Origin: Aristolochia californica
Lineage: Eukaryota; Streptophyta; Magnoliopsida; Piperales; Aristolochiaceae
DNA length: 64,000 nt
Direction: 5' to 3'
NCBI GenBank assembly: GCA_029961685.1
Contig: JARWKL010000009.1
Location: forward strand, 19,587,237-19,651,236
Positions 61,853 to 64,000 of this stretch are shown one piece after another (position 1 is the first letter of the stretch; the number at the start of each line of letters is the position of its first letter). A program made the position numbers and the translations under genes. The notes beneath the pieces were generated by a model. The model did no database searches and had not been told where the DNA came from. It saw only the letters and a list, made by a program, of their open reading frames with translations.

Positions 61853-64000
61853 TCCCTAAAAATTACAGAAACTTTTTGGAAATATCTCTCCCTAAATTTG
61901 TGCATTGTGCATTTCCTCTTTAGATGTATAATTTTTTCTTAAATCAAAACTTCATTTTTCACTTTTCCCTTCATGTCTTAGAAAAAAAAGAGAATAAATG
62001 ACAACAAGATGAAAATTTTAGAGTTTATGTATGGAAAATATTTAAACCATTAAGAAATGTAAGTAAAGAAAATTTATTCACACACAACAAATGAGCACAA
62101 GTTTGTTATCCAAGTTTGGGAAATTCCACTAGTTCAACAACCCCAATTGCTTGGAATTTGATAAGAAAGAGATATTTCTACACGTGCTTTAAAAATGGAT
62201 ATGCATGCTTGAAACATGTTAAAGATGCAAATGGCCTATGGATCCAAAACCTTTTAAAGGGAATAACAAACGGCTCATTAAATTCTCAAGCGAACAAGCG
62301 GTGAGATATTTACCCGAGTCAAACAAGCCATTATTTTGCCCATTTACAAAAAGCTGACCTAATGATCATTGATGTTTGTATAACGTTTTACTATGCATAA
62401 TGGGCCATATTTTTTTAAAGAATGAGATATGGCTTTGGAGTCAACACTCAGTTAAAATTCCCCCGCCTCCCCCTTTTCCCGTTGATTGCAAAACCTTATA
62501 TATCAAAACTAAAATAACTTTACATTCCCTAAAAATTACAGAATCTTTTTGGAAATATCTCGCTCTAAATTTGTGTATTGTGTATTTCCATTTTAGATGT
62601 ATACTTTTTTCATAAATCAAAACTTGAGTTTTCACTTTTCCCTTCATCTCGTAGACAAAAAAGAGAATAGATGACAACGAAATCAAAATTTTAGAGTTTG
62701 TGTATGGAAAAAATTTAAAGCAATAACAAATGTAAGTAAAGAAAATTTATGCACACACCACAAATGAAAACAAAAGTTTTGTTACCCAAGTTTGGAAAAT
62801 TCGACTAGTGCAACAACCACAATAGCTTGGAATTTGATAAGAAAGAGATTTTTCTACACTTGCTTTAAAAAATGGATATGGATGCTTAAAAATTGTTAAA
62901 GATGCAAATGACCTATGGATCCAAACCTTTTAAGGATAATAACAAACCGCTCACGAAATTCTCAAGTGAACGTGCGGTTTGACATTTAACAGATCAAACA
63001 AGCCATTATTTTGCCCATTTACAAAAAGGTGACCTAACTATCATTGATGATTGTAAAGTGATTTATCATGTGTAATGAGCCATATTTTTTTAAGGAATTA
63101 CTTATGGGTTGGGATTCAACACTCAGTTAAAATTCCCCCGCCTACCCCTTTTCCCGACGACTGCAAAACACTATATATAAAAACTAAAAATAGTTTACAA
63201 TCCCTAAAAATTACAGACACTTTTTTTGAAATATCTTTCTCAAAATTTGTGCATTGTGTGTTTCCATTTTAGATGTATACTTTTTTCTTAAATCAAAACA
63301 TGAGTTTTCACTTTTCCCTTCATCTCGTAGACAAAAAAGAGAATAGGTGATAGCGAAATGAAAATTTTAGTGTTTGTGTATTGGAAAAATTTAAAGCAAT
63401 AAACAATGTAAGTAAAGAAAATTTATGCACACAACACAAATGACACAACAGTTTTGTTACCCAAGTTTGGAAAATTCCACTAGTTCAAAAACCCCAATAG
63501 CTTGGAATTTAATAAGAAATAGATTTGGCTACACATGCTTTAAACAATGGATATGCATGTTTAAAACATGTTAAAGATGCAAATGACCTATGGATCTGAA
63601 CCTTTTAAAGATAAGAAGAAACCAGTCATTAAATTCTCAAGTAAACGTGCGGTGGGATATTTAACCGAATCAAACAAGCCATTATTTTGCCCATTTACAA
63701 AAAGTTGACCTAACGTTAATTAATGTTTGTAAAGTGATTTATCATGCGTAATGGGCCATATTTTTGTAAGGAATGACTTATGGGTTGGGATTCAACACTC
63801 AGTTAAAATTCCCCCGCCTCCCTATTTTCTTGACGATTGCAAAACTTATATAAAAACTAAAATGATTTTACAATTCCTAAAAATTACAGAAACTTTTTGG
63901 AAATATCTCTCTCTAAATTTGTGCATTGTCCATTTCCTTTTTAGATGTATACTTTTTTCTTAAATCAAAACTTGAGTTTTCACTTTTCCCTTCATCTCGT

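Larger units (their letters stand above)
1..64000 (+). repeat. Satellite DNA array, ~675-bp monomer, ~97 head-to-tail copies
   Basis: Every part of the window aligns by eye to one monomer. Landmarks in order: ACTAGTTCAACAACCCC; AAGAAAGAGATTTTTCTAC; GGATATGCATGC; TTGAAACATGTT (phase point); CTATGGATCC; AACCGCTCATTAAATTC; GTGCGGTGGGATATTTACC; GATCATTGATGATTG; a C-rich tract; GATATATAAAAACTAAAAAG; TCTCTCTCTAAATTTGTGC; TTCCCTTCATCTCGTAGAC; CAAATGTAAGTAAAG. Phase points: 166, 843, 1507, 2185, 2850, 3510, 4187, 4865, 5539, 6212, 6886, 7562, 8238, 8896, 9573, 10249, 10926, 11816, 12490, 13166, 13848, 14526, 15203, 15621 (virtual), 16295, 16981, 17635, 18312, 18983, 19262 (virtual), 19939, 20600, 21280, 21954, 22639, 23319, 23994, 24669, 25348, 26023, 26703, 27380, 28054, 28730, 29416, 30079, 30755, 31416, 32024, 32698, 33373, 34047, 34720, 35391, 36062, 36740, 37415, 38089, 38764, 39441, 40116, 40792, 41467, 42140, 42793, 43474, 44146, 44824, 45500, 46105, 46780, 47457, 48131, 48807, 49485, 50158, 50832, 51508, 51973, 52651, 53324, 54000, 54679, 55148, 55826, 56500, 57173, 57811, 58282, 58960, 59634, 60310, 60983, 61660, 62209, 62886, 63561. 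No inversion was seen. The family is not recognised. Confidence 0.97.
60310..64000 (+). repeat. Right-end plain monomers
   Basis: Six units (60310, 60983, 61660, 62209, 62886, 63561), the last cut by the window edge. Unit 60983 is close to the overall consensus. The unit from 61660 to 62209 has lost about 128 bp. The last units carry CTTAAAAATTG or GTTTAAAACATG in place of CTTGAAACATG, and CGGGCCATA-like or GAGCCATA DNA, resembling the 40116-43474 region more than the adjacent HOR. No boundary of the array is reached. Confidence 0.85.

Noticed and set aside
1..64000. CRISPR array or bacterial repeat cluster
   Set aside because: The repeat unit is ~675 bp with no short repeat/unique spacer alternation, and there are no cas-like genes or bacterial gene features.
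1..64000. Ribosomal DNA spacer or tandem 5S array
   Set aside because: No conserved rRNA segment is present in any monomer; the entire unit varies at a similar rate.
1..64000. Tandem transposon (LTR element or Helitron) copies
   Set aside because: No LTR ends, primer-binding site, polypurine tract, target-site duplication, terminal inverted repeat or transposase/polymerase motif was seen in any unit.

Overview
The whole 64 kb window is one uninterrupted satellite-DNA array. About 97 head-to-tail copies of a monomer of about 675 bp lie in the same orientation, with no unique flanking DNA, transposon, tRNA, rRNA, CRISPR array or conventional gene visible. The DNA is AT-rich (roughly 30% GC by eye) with one C-rich tract per monomer. 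This is typical of eukaryotic nuclear heterochromatin, pericentromeric or subtelomeric. A plant source is my best guess, from the monomer size (about 4 x 169 bp, four nucleosomes) and the plant-like TATA box followed by CT-rich DNA. The species cannot be named from the sequence and I do not recognise the family.

Layout. I phased the array on a landmark (TTGAAACATGTT or its equivalent) from position 166 to 63561. Most spacings are 673-680 bp; the exceptions mark deletions or fusions. The monomers are not random variants. Shared diagnostic substitutions and shared deletions group them into recurring types in recurring order, which is higher-order repeat (HOR) organisation. From left to right: (i) 1-18100, older units where a type series recurs at about 8.74 kb, 6.05 kb and 5.4-5.8 kb; (ii) 18100-24860 and 25815-32215, two broadly collinear copies of a block of about 6.5 kb; (iii) 32216-44145, mostly plain monomers with a 1.4 kb segment duplicated 4,042 bp apart; (iv) 44146-51972, a scrambled early form of a five-type series A-B-C-D-E; (v) 51973-60309, two complete tandem copies and one partial copy of a regular five-monomer HOR of about 3.15 kb, each complete copy ending in the same deletion of about 205 bp; (vi) 60310-64000, plain monomers running off the window.

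Coding potential. Short frames recur in register because the monomer recurs. The commonest is a 63-codon frame that starts at TTG, has no in-frame ATG in its consensus, and is intact in only about 27 of 97 copies. Others lie on the minus strand. I treat them as by-products of the repeat, not genes. Each monomer also carries a TATA-like box after a C-rich tract, and splice-site-like motifs. If the array is transcribed, the product is more likely a long repetitive non-coding RNA than an mRNA.

The most interesting content is the array's evolutionary record: a young regular HOR beside its scrambled precursor, a readable unequal-crossover chimera, recurrent deletions with short junction homology, and independent poly-C expansions.
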